The position numbers and the translations under genes were made by a program. Under the pieces are notes generated by a model. That model saw only the letters and a program-made list of their open reading frames with translations, was not told the DNA's origin and searched no databases. This document shows, piece by piece, positions 28,057 to 36,870 of a DNA stretch of 64,000 nt; positions within the stretch are counted from its first letter, which is position 1; each line of letters opens with the position of its first letter. The DNA comes from Martinezella lusitana (GTDB lineage Bacteria; Pseudomonadota; Alphaproteobacteria; Rhizobiales; Rhizobiaceae): NCBI RefSeq assembly GCF_010668395.1, contig NZ_WUEY01000002.1, forward strand, positions 558,001 to 622,000. Direction: 5' to 3'.

Positions 28057-28611
28057 TCACGATCCGGCACCCGCTTCCTGACGGCCGGGCTGCTGATGAT
28101 CGACTTGCCCGCGCACCTCGTTACCACGTTTCAGGAGATTGAGGATTGGGCAGAGTTTCTCCACCGTCGCCTGCAGCCGCGCGATGTCATCGGCGCTCGC
28201 GGGCGATACCAGCGTAACCAGGTAGGTGATGTCCTGGGGGTAGACCGGCACGTCTTCATGTCCTTCCGCACCTGCGCGCGGATCGATCGTGGCGGAGACT
28301 TCGGCTTGGAGAGATTCCAGCGGCACGCCTTGGTCGGAAGCATGGATCAGGTAGGTATGCGTCAAACAGCTCGAAAGCGCGCCCAGCAGCAATTCGGGGG
28401 ACGATGGACCCAGATTGTAGCCGGCGAAGTCGGGCGGGCTGTCTGAAATAACCTGAAAATCCCGAATTCTGATGCGGCGCACGCCGCTGCGCCCTTCGGC
28501 GGTCGCGCTGGCCTTTAGCGTAGCCGCGCTCAACTCTCCCGACTTTACGCGTGCACGCCGGTTCAGCAGAGCTGCGCGCTTCTGCGCGAGGTATTCATTC
28601 AAGGTTGCCAT
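28057..28611 (-). CDS. OsmC-family peroxiredoxin-like protein
   Basis: 184 aa. The two reactive cysteines of OsmC/Ohr proteins are present: one in LSSCLTHTY, one in VEKLCPILNLL. The glycine-rich SPELLLGAL helix start is also seen. Family members reduce organic hydroperoxides with lipoylated or thiol partners. ATG 28611 has AAGGG ten bases upstream. It is transcribed toward cysE, downstream of a strong dyad at 28708-28728. The nearby cysE and flavin monooxygenase genes fit a thiol or sulfur theme. Confidence 0.87.
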   Translation of the reverse strand: MATLNEYLAQKRAALLNRRARVKSGELSAATLKASATAEGRSGVRRIRIRDFQVISDSPPDFAGYNLGPSSPELLLGALSSCLTHTYLIHASDQGVPLESLQAEVSATIDPRAGAEGHEDVPVYPQDITYLVTLVSPASADDIARLQATVEKLCPILNLLKRGNEVRGQVDHQQPGRQEAGAGS

Positions 28612-28707
28612 TGCCGCTTTGCCCTTCAATCATCAGTTCAACGCCTCCCGGCCTAACCGGGACCACAACGAATGTGCCGCACACTTATATCCACCAAAGT
28701 CCAAAGT

Positions 28708-28728
28708 AGTCTATAAAAATTATAGACT
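28708..28728. promoter_or_regulatory. Perfect dyad upstream of the OsmC gene
   Basis: Nine-base arms AGTCTATAA and TTATAGACT are separated by AAA, about 100 bp upstream of the OsmC start. The size and symmetry suit a dimeric regulator. A related TATAG-N4-CTATA dyad lies upstream of the neighbouring LysR gene. Confidence 0.55.
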
Positions 28729-28878
28729 TTATAGAAGGCACGACAATGCCGCCGCGCCGCCTACCTTCGCCGCGTGTGAAATACCGCCGTGTCATCCGAA
28801 ATATGCTTCGTGCCGGCCACGGGTCGCGTCATGCCAGGTCTTCGACAGCAGCTCCGCGAAGGTCGGTTGAGTTTCCTC

Positions 28879-29784
28879 TCAAAAGATCGGCGAACCTGGC
28901 GTCATCAGGCTCGTTTTCAGCCATTCCCTCAGAGTGGAGACCTCCGCTGAACGCTCAACCGCTCTGCCCGTTACGAAATGATACGCTTCGCCAGGCAACA
29001 CCGTCGCCAGCGGCTCGACCAGAATACCTGCGGAGAGCGCATCAACAACGAGCACGCGGCTGACAATCGCCACGCCTTGGCCTGCGATGGCGGCTTGAAC
29101 TGCGTGCAAACTGCTCGTGAAGCGAAGTCCGGCAGACAAATCCAAACCGGCGACGCCCGCATGGTGGCACCATCGCGCCCAATCGGGAGACGGGTACGGG
29201 ACCGTCTGCCCGTCCACATGTATGAAACGACAACGTATCAGATCGTCGACACCGGAAACGCCGAGTTTTGGGCTGCACACAACTGTAAATACGTCCTGTA
29301 CCAGCCTGGTGCTGTCGAACCCGGGATAAGGCCCCCTGCCGTATCGAACCGCAACGTCGACGACTCCCCCATCGAGATCGACCATGCCGTCGGACGCATG
29401 CAATCGCAGCGTCACATCGGGAATAATCCGTTGTATCTCGGCAAGACGCGGCACCAGCCACTGGCTCAGAAAGCTGATTGTTGACGACAGCGTCAACGCC
29501 TTTGTCGGCCCAGGGTAACGGATTTCCGCCGCCGCTCGCGTTATTTCGCCGAGACCGATGGTGGCCGCGTCGAACAATACCTTTCCAGCGGCAGTCAATT
29601 CGACCAGTCGCGGAGACCGATTAAGCACCCGCACGCCCAGGAACTCTTCCAGCTGCCGGACCTGGTGGCTGATGGCAGTGGGTGTCACCATCAGCTCGCC
29701 GGCCGCTGCCTTGAAGCTCGCATGCCGCGCCACGGCTTCGAATGCCCTGACTGCGGCCATCGGTGGCATTTGATTTAGCTTCAT
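28879..29784 (-). CDS. LysR-family transcriptional regulator (GcvA-like)
   Basis: 301 aa. N-terminal helix-turn-helix (ARHASFKAAAGELMVTPTAISHQVRQLEEFLGV) and an effector domain with RYGRGPYPG, typical of the GcvA/AmpR branch. ATG 29784 begins MKLNQMPPM. It is upstream of the OsmC gene in the same orientation, 267 bp away. The shared TATAG-type dyads suggest that it controls that gene and perhaps cysE. Confidence 0.9.
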   Translation of the reverse strand: MKLNQMPPMAAVRAFEAVARHASFKAAAGELMVTPTAISHQVRQLEEFLGVRVLNRSPRLVELTAAGKVLFDAATIGLGEITRAAAEIRYPGPTKALTLSSTISFLSQWLVPRLAEIQRIIPDVTLRLHASDGMVDLDGGVVDVAVRYGRGPYPGFDSTRLVQDVFTVVCSPKLGVSGVDDLIRCRFIHVDGQTVPYPSPDWARWCHHAGVAGLDLSAGLRFTSSLHAVQAAIAGQGVAIVSRVLVVDALSAGILVEPLATVLPGEAYHFVTGRAVERSAEVSTLREWLKTSLMTPGSPIF

Positions 29785-30174
29785 GATGAATCCTCTTCAT
29801 CCTCTGATGAGGAATTCGATTTTGTTAACTTCGACAAACTCGTCCATATAGAAATCTATAAAAATAGTGGACAAATAAATTGAGCAGCAATTTTCGAAGA
29901 TTACAGAGGACAATCCCTCCGTTTGAAAACCGATTTTTGGCAGCAAGCGGAATATGCCGCACGCGTCACGCTGAACGCCCTTCATCCCTGATCTTTTTCG
30001 ACGCGAAGCAAGGTGCAATGCGCCATGCGTCGTGAACTGTCGTCAAGTCCTGAACAACACTCCCCGGCATTCCGGATAGCGAGAAAGACTGCAGCCGTTT
30101 CCAACCGTATCATGTCGCCTCAAGGCTCGCCCGCATGATAGTTTAGGGGACACCGGAGCGCTGGTCTTTCAATG
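29785..30174. other. 390-bp intergenic region between two leftward genes
   Basis: No gene is seen. The part next to the LysR start is AT-rich and carries the nested dyads at 29842-29872. The remainder, toward the end of the ATPase gene, is ordinary sequence without clear hairpins, T-tracts or ribosome sites. Confidence 0.6.
29842..29872. promoter_or_regulatory. Nested dyads in LysR promoter
   Basis: TATAG and CTATA arms (29847-29851 and 29856-29860) are separated by AAAT. A wider GTCCA / TGGAC pair at 29842-29846 and 29868-29872 encloses them. They lie about 60-90 bp upstream of the LysR start, a typical place for an autoregulatory site. Confidence 0.4.
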
Positions 30175-30954
30175 CTAGAGCAGGGCCTCCACGAAGGCAC
30201 GCGTCCTGCCATTGACGGGAGCATACAATATCTGATCCGGCGGCCCTTCCTCTACAATCCTGCCGCTCTCCAGAAAGCAAATTCGATCGGATATCTCTCC
30301 GGCGAGCTTCAATTGGTGGGTCACGCTGATTGTCGTCAGAGAATGTCCCCGCGCCACTTCACGAATGACCCCTAGCACCTCGCCCACCGTTTCAGGATCG
30401 AGCGCAGACGTCACTTCATCGAACAGCAGGATCTTTGGGCGCATGGCCAGGGCTCTGGCGATGGCAACGCGTTGTTGCTGCCCGCCGGACAACTCCGTGG
30501 GATAGCTGCCCTGTTTAGCCCCCAGCCCCACCCTGTCGAGAAGCTCCGCCGCCCGCGCATAAGCTTCTTCCTTCGGCAACTTCAGGACCCGCACTGGCGC
30601 TTCGGCGACATTGCGAAGTGCTGACATGTGAGGAAAGAGGTTGAGACTTTGGAAGACCATGCCGACGCGGCGCCGGACCGCCTTGATGTCGTTCGCGGAT
30701 GCCGGCACGCTGGCGCGACCGACACCGCCATCGCCCCAAAGATTGAGTCCATCGATGGTCACCGAACCTTCGTCGATCTTTTCCAGCGTCATCAGGATAC
30801 GCAATACCATCGATTTTCCGGCGCCGCTGGGGCCGATAAGCGAAAGGTTCTCGAACGGCCGGACCTCGAGATCAAGGTCGTTGAGAACAGCAACCGAACC
30901 GAACCTCTTCGAAACGCGGGCAATTCTTATAAGTGGGGGCGCCGCTTCAGACAT
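30175..30954 (-). CDS. Polar amino-acid-type ABC transporter ATPase (EhuA-like)
   Basis: 259 aa. Walker A GPSGAGKSM (Met replaces the usual Ser/Thr after Lys-Ser), signature LSGGQQQR, Walker B LFDEVTSALDPE and H-loop SVTHQLKLA are visible. The DEVTSALD variant is characteristic of polar amino-acid importers. It overlaps the second permease gene by 8 bp. Last gene of the leftward importer operon. Confidence 0.9.
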   Translation of the reverse strand: MSEAAPPLIRIARVSKRFGSVAVLNDLDLEVRPFENLSLIGPSGAGKSMVLRILMTLEKIDEGSVTIDGLNLWGDGGVGRASVPASANDIKAVRRRVGMVFQSLNLFPHMSALRNVAEAPVRVLKLPKEEAYARAAELLDRVGLGAKQGSYPTELSGGQQQRVAIARALAMRPKILLFDEVTSALDPETVGEVLGVIREVARGHSLTTISVTHQLKLAGEISDRICFLESGRIVEEGPPDQILYAPVNGRTRAFVEALL

Positions 30955-31639
30955 CGGCATACCCCTGCTTGAACCATTTATCCTGGGCAAAGTTGGCGAC
31001 CAGCCTGACGACAGCGGATCCGCAAATACTGATCATGAGGAAGATAAGACCTGCAACGGTGATCGGCTCGATGTATCGAAACGATTCCGCCGCGCGCTGC
31101 ATGGCAACGAACATCGTGTCGGCCACGGCGATAGCGGCGAGGATCGGGGTCTCCTTGAAAATGGAGACAAGCAGATTTCCCAGCGCGGGAAGAAGGTAGG
31201 GTAAGATCTGCGGCACGATCAGTCGCGTGAGGCTATCGAAGCGTGAGAAACCGAGAGCCCGCACGGTATCCCACTGTCCGGCAGGTACGGTTTCGATGCC
31301 GGCGCGATATACTTCCGATACATGGCAGGCATAGTGAAGCCCGAGGGCGACGATTCCGGTTTCGATGGCTGTCAGCCGTATATCGAATTCGGGCAATACG
31401 AAGAAGAAGAAGTATGTCTGCAGAAGCAGCGGCGTCGAGCGAATGAAATCAAAAAAAACAAATGCCGGATAGGAAATGAGCACCAAACGGCTGCGCCGGG
31501 CCATGAGTAGAATAGCGCCGAGGACAAGGGCAACCCCAAATGCCGCCAGAGCGATCGGAACAGTTCTTAACGCAGCCAACAATAAATACGGCAGGTCCGC
31601 GATGGCAACATCAAGGCGAAACAGGGAGGTCGTACTCAT
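30947..31639 (-). CDS. Polar amino-acid-type ABC permease (EhuD-like)
   Basis: 230 aa HisM-type permease with about five transmembrane segments. The conserved FIRSTPLLLQTYFFFFVLP and the EAA-like loop RAGIETVPAGQWDTVRALG are seen. ATG 31639 (MSTTSLF) follows the 40-bp gap after the partner permease. It forms a heterodimer with the product of 31680-32354. Confidence 0.9.
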   Translation of the reverse strand: MSTTSLFRLDVAIADLPYLLLAALRTVPIALAAFGVALVLGAILLMARRSRLVLISYPAFVFFDFIRSTPLLLQTYFFFFVLPEFDIRLTAIETGIVALGLHYACHVSEVYRAGIETVPAGQWDTVRALGFSRFDSLTRLIVPQILPYLLPALGNLLVSIFKETPILAAIAVADTMFVAMQRAAESFRYIEPITVAGLIFLMISICGSAVVRLVANFAQDKWFKQGYADV

Positions 31640-31679
31640 GGCTTCCCCGGTCCGCGAGGAGATTTCGGCGCGTTTCCGA

Positions 31680-32354
31680 TCATGCGAGAAGCCTTTCCCG
31701 ACGAAGCGTCCAGGGATCGTTATGTCGCTCCAACAGCGCGATCGAAACGACGACAGCCTTCGCTGCGACATAGTAGACGCACAAAACAACCAGCAGCACC
31801 GGAACGGATTGATAGGTGCTGACGATGACGGAGTGCGCCTCGCCGGTCAGTTCCGAAAAGCCGATCAGGGAGGCTATTGCCGTGCCCTTCAGCAACATCA
31901 CCAGTTCGCTGCCTATCACCGGAAGAAGCGCAACGACGGCCTGTGGAAGAATGACATGCCGGAAACGCTGCCACCGCGACAGGCCGAGAGACCGCGCCGC
32001 ATCATGCTGGCCGGACGGAACGGCAAGCACAGCCGCCCGCACATATTCCGCGAAATAAGCGGCGTGCGTCAGGGTGCATCCAAAAATCGCAGCCTGCCAA
32101 AGGCTCAGGCTCAAACCGAAGCTCGGGAAGACGAAATAGAGCCAGAACAGATTGATATAAAGCGGCACTCCGCGAAATATTTCTACATATAGACCCGAGA
32201 TCCGACGCCAGGTTCGTTGCCGCGCCAGCCGCCCCAAACCTATGAATAGGCCGAGGGCACTACCAAGCACGGCCGTTATTGCGAACAATAGAATTGTCCG
32301 CAACAACCCTTGAAGAAGAAGTGGCAACCACGGAAGGAGGTCGAGCATGAACAT
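31680..32354 (-). CDS. Polar amino-acid-type ABC permease (EhuC-like)
   Basis: 224 aa. EIFRGVPLYINLFWLYFVFP and RAAVLAVPSGQHDAARSLGLS are the family motifs of HisQ/EhuC permeases. ATG 32354 has GGGA a few bases upstream; the ATG at 32348 is an alternative. It follows the binding-protein gene by 41 bp. Confidence 0.9.
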   Translation of the reverse strand: MFMLDLLPWLPLLLQGLLRTILLFAITAVLGSALGLFIGLGRLARQRTWRRISGLYVEIFRGVPLYINLFWLYFVFPSFGLSLSLWQAAIFGCTLTHAAYFAEYVRAAVLAVPSGQHDAARSLGLSRWQRFRHVILPQAVVALLPVIGSELVMLLKGTAIASLIGFSELTGEAHSVIVSTYQSVPVLLVVLCVYYVAAKAVVVSIALLERHNDPWTLRRERLLA

Positions 32355-32395
32355 GGTTCCCGGCAACTACGCTTCGGACGCGGCGATGGATCGGA

Positions 32396-33256
32396 TCACT
32401 TGCATAGATCCGAAAGCTTTACGTCTCGCGGAGGAACATCGGCCTCCGTCACGGAGTATTTGGCGAGAATTTGCCGATATCCCGCATCCTTCCGAAAATC
32501 CGCGAGCGCCTCGTTGAATTTCTGAACGAGATCCGCATCCTCCTTCCGGAAGCCGAAACCGAGATAGTTCACCGACGGCTGGCCGTCGATTATGGGCTGG
32601 AGAAAGGGTGTTGCGCGCTCCAAGGTTTTGCCGCCGTCTCCCTGGACGATTTCGTTCGCGGCAAAAATGGTGCTTCCGATGATATCGACGCGGCCTGACT
32701 TGAGGGCGAAAAGGTCCTCGGAGAAATCCTGGAAGATCGAAAGCTGGCTGTCCGGTATGCCGAGCTGCTCGTATGTCTTGATGGAAGCGGAGCCTTGAAG
32801 CGTGGCGATCTTGATATCGGGATTCTTCACGACATCATCCAGGCTATGAATATTCTTTGGATTGCCTTTCTGAACGAGAAAGGCATCCGCGATTTTAATA
32901 TGAGGCTCGGCGAAAGCAATTTCCGCGCATCTTGCCGGGCGGATGAACAGGCCGGCGGCAATAACATCGAAGTGCTCCGCCTTCAGCCCGGGTATGAGCG
33001 ATCCGAACTGAACTGCAACTCCCTCGACCCCGCCGGCGCCAAGCTTTGCAAAAACCGCCCGGGCAAGCTCGTAGTCAAGCCCGGCGAGCGATCCGTCCGG
33101 CAGCTTGAAGCTATAGGGCTTTTCGTTGGCAAATCCGACTTTGACGACATCTCCGTTTGCGATTCTCTGAAGCGTTGTATCGGCCGAAGCCAACGTCGTT
33201 AAAGCTCCCAATGTCCATGCAACGCATGCGCCCAGTGCGAACAGCTTCCTTATCAT
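32396..33256 (-). CDS. ABC substrate-binding protein, family 3 (EhuB-like)
   Basis: 286 aa with a signal peptide cleaved near LASA-DT. The FGSLIPGLKAEHFDVIAAGLFI segment with a nearby RCAEIAFAEP strongly recalls the EhuB branch of ectoine/hydroxyectoine binding proteins. EhuB pairs with the EhuC, EhuD and EhuA types encoded next. No ectoine-degradation genes (eutABCDE) are nearby. A flavin monooxygenase gene precedes it instead, so the ligand may be another zwitterion or sulfur/nitrogen compound. Confidence 0.85.
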   Translation of the reverse strand: MIRKLFALGACVAWTLGALTTLASADTTLQRIANGDVVKVGFANEKPYSFKLPDGSLAGLDYELARAVFAKLGAGGVEGVAVQFGSLIPGLKAEHFDVIAAGLFIRPARCAEIAFAEPHIKIADAFLVQKGNPKNIHSLDDVVKNPDIKIATLQGSASIKTYEQLGIPDSQLSIFQDFSEDLFALKSGRVDIIGSTIFAANEIVQGDGGKTLERATPFLQPIIDGQPSVNYLGFGFRKEDADLVQKFNEALADFRKDAGYRQILAKYSVTEADVPPRDVKLSDLCK

Positions 33257-33417
33257 CGGTCTCTCTCTTCCTTCGTTGACTTTGCTATCTATGCATCACC
33301 ATCCGGCCGGCTCGCCCGTGGTCGGCGGCGGTGGGAAATCGCCAGGACGGCCGCCATATCGGGCGACGTCGCTTCGTGGCCGGCGCACCCGGCGCTCACG
33401 CACCCTTTCAAGAGGAT

Positions 33418-34743
33418 TCAGCTTTCATATCGGCTCTGCGGCCGAGGGAGGCCGAGGCTTTCGCGAAGCGTCGTGCCCTCATAAGCCCTGTGGAACAGGC
33501 CGCGCCGCTGAAGCTCGGGAATGACAAGTTCGACGAAGTCGTCGAGATCGTTGGGAAGCGAGGAAAAGCGAACGTTGAAGCCGTCCGCGGCCCGGCTGTC
33601 GAGCCATTCTTCAAACTGGTCTGCGATGTCCGCCGGTGTCCCGACGACGGTGTTGTAGCCGGAGGCCAGCCATCGGTAGAGCTCCCGGATGCTTTTGCCC
33701 GTCTTCTGGGCATGCTCCACCAGCAGCGCCTGCCGGGTCTTGTCGCCGTTGGTTTCCGGCAGCGGCGGGAGCCGGTCTTCCGGTGAAAATCCAGAAAGAT
33801 CGGTGCCGGCCGCAGCCGACAGCATGGCCATCCCGGCGACGGGATGGATGAGTTCCTGAAGCTCTCTGTATTTTTTCTCAGCTTCGGCGCGCGTCGGGGC
33901 GACAACGGGGGTAACGCCCGGCAGGATCAGAAGATGATCTGGATTGCGTCCGACGGCAGCGGCGCGCGACTTCATGTCCGTGTAGAAATCGACCGCGCCG
34001 GCAAGATCCGATTGCGCTGTAAAGACGACGTCCGCAAAACCCGCGGCCGCCGCGCGGCCCGCATCGGAGGAGCCGGCCTGCACGATGACCGGATAGCCCT
34101 GCGGCGGACGCGCCACGGGTAGAGGCCCCCGCACTCTATATCTTTCACTTACATGGTTGAGGACGTTCAGATGCGCAGGCAGAAAAAACCTGCCGGAGGC
34201 CTTGTCGAAAACGAAGGCGTCGTCGTCCCAGCTGTCCCATAGGCCTTTCACGATATCGACAAATTCGATTGCCTGCTCGTATCGCCGCGAATGCTCGGGA
34301 TGACGATCGCGGCTGTGGTTCAATGCCTCGGCGCCGTTCGAAGATGTCACGACGTTCCAACCCGCCCTTCCTTTGCTAAGGTGGTCGAGCGACGCGAACT
34401 GGCGGGCTACGGCATAGGGTTCAAAATAGGTGGTCGATAGCGTCGCAACCAGGCCTATGTGTTTCGTCGCGACCGAAAGTGCCGACAGCAACGTCATGGG
34501 CTCGAAGTCGACCACGCGAGAGCTGAAGCTGAGGACTTCGGGATCGAGTACCATCGGAAACGGCAAAGTGTCTGCGATAAAGATCGCGTGAAACAGACCC
34601 CGTTCCGCCGTGCGCGCAAATGCAATCTGCGCGTCAATGTCCAAACTGGCTTCAGCATCGGCTCTCGGGTGCCGCCAGCCCGCAGTATGCTGGGACGGTG
34701 TCTGGAGAAATGCACCAAGCACCAGTTTCCGGGGAGCACCCAT
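33418..34743 (-). CDS. LLM-class flavin-dependent monooxygenase (NtaA/SnaA/DszA family)
   Basis: 441 aa luciferase-like (beta/alpha)8 enzyme of the two-component FMNH2-dependent monooxygenases. GRAGWNVVTSSN and the preceding DHLSKGR are diagnostic for the NtaA/SnaA/DszA/SoxA group, which cleaves C-N or C-S bonds (nitrilotriacetate, dibenzothiophene sulfone and others). No flavin reductase is adjacent. ATG 34743 has GGA six bases upstream. It is first in the leftward operon with the EhuB-like importer, 161 bp before it, so the importer probably supplies its substrate. Confidence 0.88.
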   Translation of the reverse strand: MGAPRKLVLGAFLQTPSQHTAGWRHPRADAEASLDIDAQIAFARTAERGLFHAIFIADTLPFPMVLDPEVLSFSSRVVDFEPMTLLSALSVATKHIGLVATLSTTYFEPYAVARQFASLDHLSKGRAGWNVVTSSNGAEALNHSRDRHPEHSRRYEQAIEFVDIVKGLWDSWDDDAFVFDKASGRFFLPAHLNVLNHVSERYRVRGPLPVARPPQGYPVIVQAGSSDAGRAAAAGFADVVFTAQSDLAGAVDFYTDMKSRAAAVGRNPDHLLILPGVTPVVAPTRAEAEKKYRELQELIHPVAGMAMLSAAAGTDLSGFSPEDRLPPLPETNGDKTRQALLVEHAQKTGKSIRELYRWLASGYNTVVGTPADIADQFEEWLDSRAADGFNVRFSSLPNDLDDFVELVIPELQRRGLFHRAYEGTTLRESLGLPRPQSRYES

Positions 34744-34792
34744 ATCAATCCAGGCCCTTTTCGCTACGACGCGGCGGTCGATTCCGCAGCTT

Positions 34793-34815
34793 TTGTCTAG
34801 TGAACTGGTAGACAA
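34793..34815. promoter_or_regulatory. Operator-like perfect dyad upstream of the monooxygenase operon
   Basis: Seven-base arms TTGTCTA (34793-34799) and TAGACAA (34809-34815) are separated by nine bases and lie 50-72 bp upstream of the monooxygenase start. This is a plausible GntR- or TetR-type operator. No such regulator is adjacent; the only nearby regulator is a LysR at 35865-36785. Confidence 0.5.
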
Positions 34816-34902
34816 TTATTTTCTTGCGCCTGGATCGGCAAATTCGAAATCGTCAGCATAAGATGAGGCACGCTCATCATGCCTTGGGGGGACGTCCACG
34901 GG

Positions 34903-34956
34903 AGCGTGGCCGCGAGGTTTGCGTGCCGAAACGGCCTACCGAAGCGCGGCCACGCT
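34903..34956 (-). terminator. Long inverted repeat downstream of the hydrolase gene
   Basis: Twelve-base arms AGCGTGGCCGCG (34903-34914) and CGCGGCCACGCT (34945-34956) with a 30-nt loop begin 12 bp after the stop of the alpha/beta-hydrolase gene on the minus strand. GC-rich and without a T-tract. Probably a terminator or transcript-end structure. Confidence 0.5.
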
Positions 34957-34968
34957 GTACTGCGTGGT

Positions 34969-35763
34969 CTATTGCCGAAGAAAATCGAGCACGTTTGCGA
35001 TGAACTCGGACGGGTATTCGACGTTTGACAAATGCACCGCCGGCAGCACGACCAGCTTTGCTCCTTGTATGGATGCGGCGATGTGTTCGCTATGGCTGAG
35101 GGCCGTTACCGTGTCGTAGCGTCCGGCGATCACCAGGGTCGGCGGCGAGACCAGCGTCACGATGCGGCGAAAATCGAAATCGCGGACCGCTGCAAAAAGG
35201 CCCGCCAGACCTTGCCGGTCGATACCCAGCAACATGGCGCGAAATTCCTCGATGACGGGCCCATTGGCCGCGACCATGTCAGCGGGAAACCAGTTGGCCA
35301 GGAAGGCCTCCGCATTCTCCGCCATGTCCGGCGCTCGAAGCGTCGCGACGATGCGCTCGTCGATATAGCTTGCCGGGCTGAGATTGGACGAGGTGTTGGC
35401 GAGGATAAGACGGTTTATGCGCTCAGGTGCGCAGACCCCAAGCCACTGGCCGACCATGCCGCCCAGCGACAGGCCGAGGAAGTGGGCGCGCTCGATGCCG
35501 AGCGCATCGAGCATCTCGATGACGTCGCGGCCAAGCCGCGCCAGCGAATAGGCGCCGGCCGGTGTGCTTGATCCGCCATGACCACGAAAGTCATAGCGCA
35601 GCACGCGGAAATGCTTGGACAACTCGTCGATCTGGCCATCCCACATCCGCAATGTGGTGGCGATGGAATTCGACAGCACCAGCACCGGCTTGCCGACGTC
35701 CCCGTCAAAACGATAGGCGATAACGGTGCCATCACCGATGGTTACGAAATTCAATTCACTCAT
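34969..35763 (-). CDS. Alpha/beta hydrolase, PcaD-like
   Basis: 264 aa. The nucleophile elbow GLSLGGMVGQ, oxyanion region LSNSIATTLRMWD and late VIAGRYDTVTA with a final VHLSNVEYP (catalytic His) match 3-oxoadipate enol-lactonase (PcaD). No other beta-ketoadipate genes are present, so it may hydrolyse another ester or lactone. ATG 35763 (MSELNF). It is divergent from the LysR gene, with 101 bp between starts. Confidence 0.82.
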   Translation of the reverse strand: MSELNFVTIGDGTVIAYRFDGDVGKPVLVLSNSIATTLRMWDGQIDELSKHFRVLRYDFRGHGGSSTPAGAYSLARLGRDVIEMLDALGIERAHFLGLSLGGMVGQWLGVCAPERINRLILANTSSNLSPASYIDERIVATLRAPDMAENAEAFLANWFPADMVAANGPVIEEFRAMLLGIDRQGLAGLFAAVRDFDFRRIVTLVSPPTLVIAGRYDTVTALSHSEHIAASIQGAKLVVLPAVHLSNVEYPSEFIANVLDFLRQ

Positions 35764-35864
35764 GGGGGAAGACGTTCCTTTTGAAGTAGCGATGAGGGAA
35801 CGTAGCTTCGGGTTGCCGTTAGTGATATTACAAAGATAGGACAAACTCTGTAGAAAAATCCGAC

Positions 35865-36785
35865 ATGGCCGAGTTCACGCTACACGATCTGCAATGCTTC
35901 GATGCCGTCGTCCGATCCGGGGGCTTTCAGCCCGCAGCGGCCATGCTGCATCGCTCGCACCCGGCGGTTTTCGCCGCGATCGCCAAGCTGGAGCGGCAGC
36001 TGGACCTTGTTCTTCTGGATCGCAGCGGGTATCGCGTGCGCGCTACCGAGGCAGGGCTATCATTTCATCGCCGAGCCCAATCGCTGTTGCGCGAGTTGGA
36101 AAACCTGCGTGTCCACGCCACCCAGCTGTCAATGGGCGAGGAAAGCGAAATCCATGTGGTGATCGGCGATCTGTGCCCGCGCCCACAGGCGCTGGGTATG
36201 TTGGGGCGTTTCTTCGCGCAATGCCCCGGCACGCGTCTGCATTTGCACTTCGAAGCGGTCGGCGGCCCATGGGAGCGGCTTGTTGATGGTGAAGCCGATC
36301 TCATTCTCCATTGGGTCGACAAGAGCGACGCGCGGGTGGAATGGGTGGACCTGTGCGAGGTGCCGTTCATTCCTGTCGTGGCGCCGGGATTTTTGCCGGA
36401 GGGCATCAAACAGCCCATCACCCCGAATGAAATGTACACGCTCACCCAGTGCGTGATGCGGGACACGGCTCGCCATTCGGTGCAACGGGATTACTTCATG
36501 ATCGAAGGCGCGCCGCAATGCATGGTGGCCGATCAAGGCATGAAGAAGGAAATCATCCTGCAAGGCCTCGGATGGGGGCACATGCCCCGCTTCCTGATCG
36601 AGGAAGAGCTAGGCGACGGACGCCTGCAATCGATTGCCGGCCGCCATCTACCGGGCAGAACTGAGGAATTGGTCGCGGCTCGCCGCCGCGACCAGCCACA
36701 GGGGCCGGTCTCCAATCGGCTCTGGGATTATATCCAGCGAGAAGCGCCGATTTTCCGAGCAACGGAGATCCACTCAACCCTGTGA
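35865..36785 (+). CDS. LysR-family transcriptional regulator
   Basis: 306 aa. Helix-turn-helix region FDAVVRSGGFQPAAAMLHRSHPAVFAAIAKLERQL and a substrate-binding domain with LILHWVDKSD are present. Divergent from the hydrolase gene, as is usual for a LysR and its target. The effector is unknown. Confidence 0.9.
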   Translation: MAEFTLHDLQCFDAVVRSGGFQPAAAMLHRSHPAVFAAIAKLERQLDLVLLDRSGYRVRATEAGLSFHRRAQSLLRELENLRVHATQLSMGEESEIHVVIGDLCPRPQALGMLGRFFAQCPGTRLHLHFEAVGGPWERLVDGEADLILHWVDKSDARVEWVDLCEVPFIPVVAPGFLPEGIKQPITPNEMYTLTQCVMRDTARHSVQRDYFMIEGAPQCMVADQGMKKEIILQGLGWGHMPRFLIEEELGDGRLQSIAGRHLPGRTEELVAARRRDQPQGPVSNRLWDYIQREAPIFRATEIHSTL

Positions 36786-36855
36786 CGCATTCACCGTCTG
36801 ATCCCGCGGCCTGATGGCGCGATGCTTTCCGTTGAATGGAGAGAGACACTCAGGA

Positions 36856-36870
36856 CCAGGTTTTACCTGG
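36856..36870 (+). other. Short hairpin in the 216-bp leader before the Mg2+ ATPase gene
   Basis: CCAGGT-TTT-ACCTGG forms a perfect 6-bp stem in the leader between the LysR and P-type ATPase genes. A weaker GGCG/CGCC pair follows at 36869-36884. No T-tract. It may be the LysR terminator or part of a Mg2+-responsive leader; the sequence does not decide. Confidence 0.35.

Noticed and set aside
32396..33256. Firm assignment of the importer as an ectoine transporter
   Set aside because: The resemblance to EhuB is good but no ectoine catabolic genes are nearby and the operon begins with a flavin monooxygenase, so only an Ehu-like label is justified.
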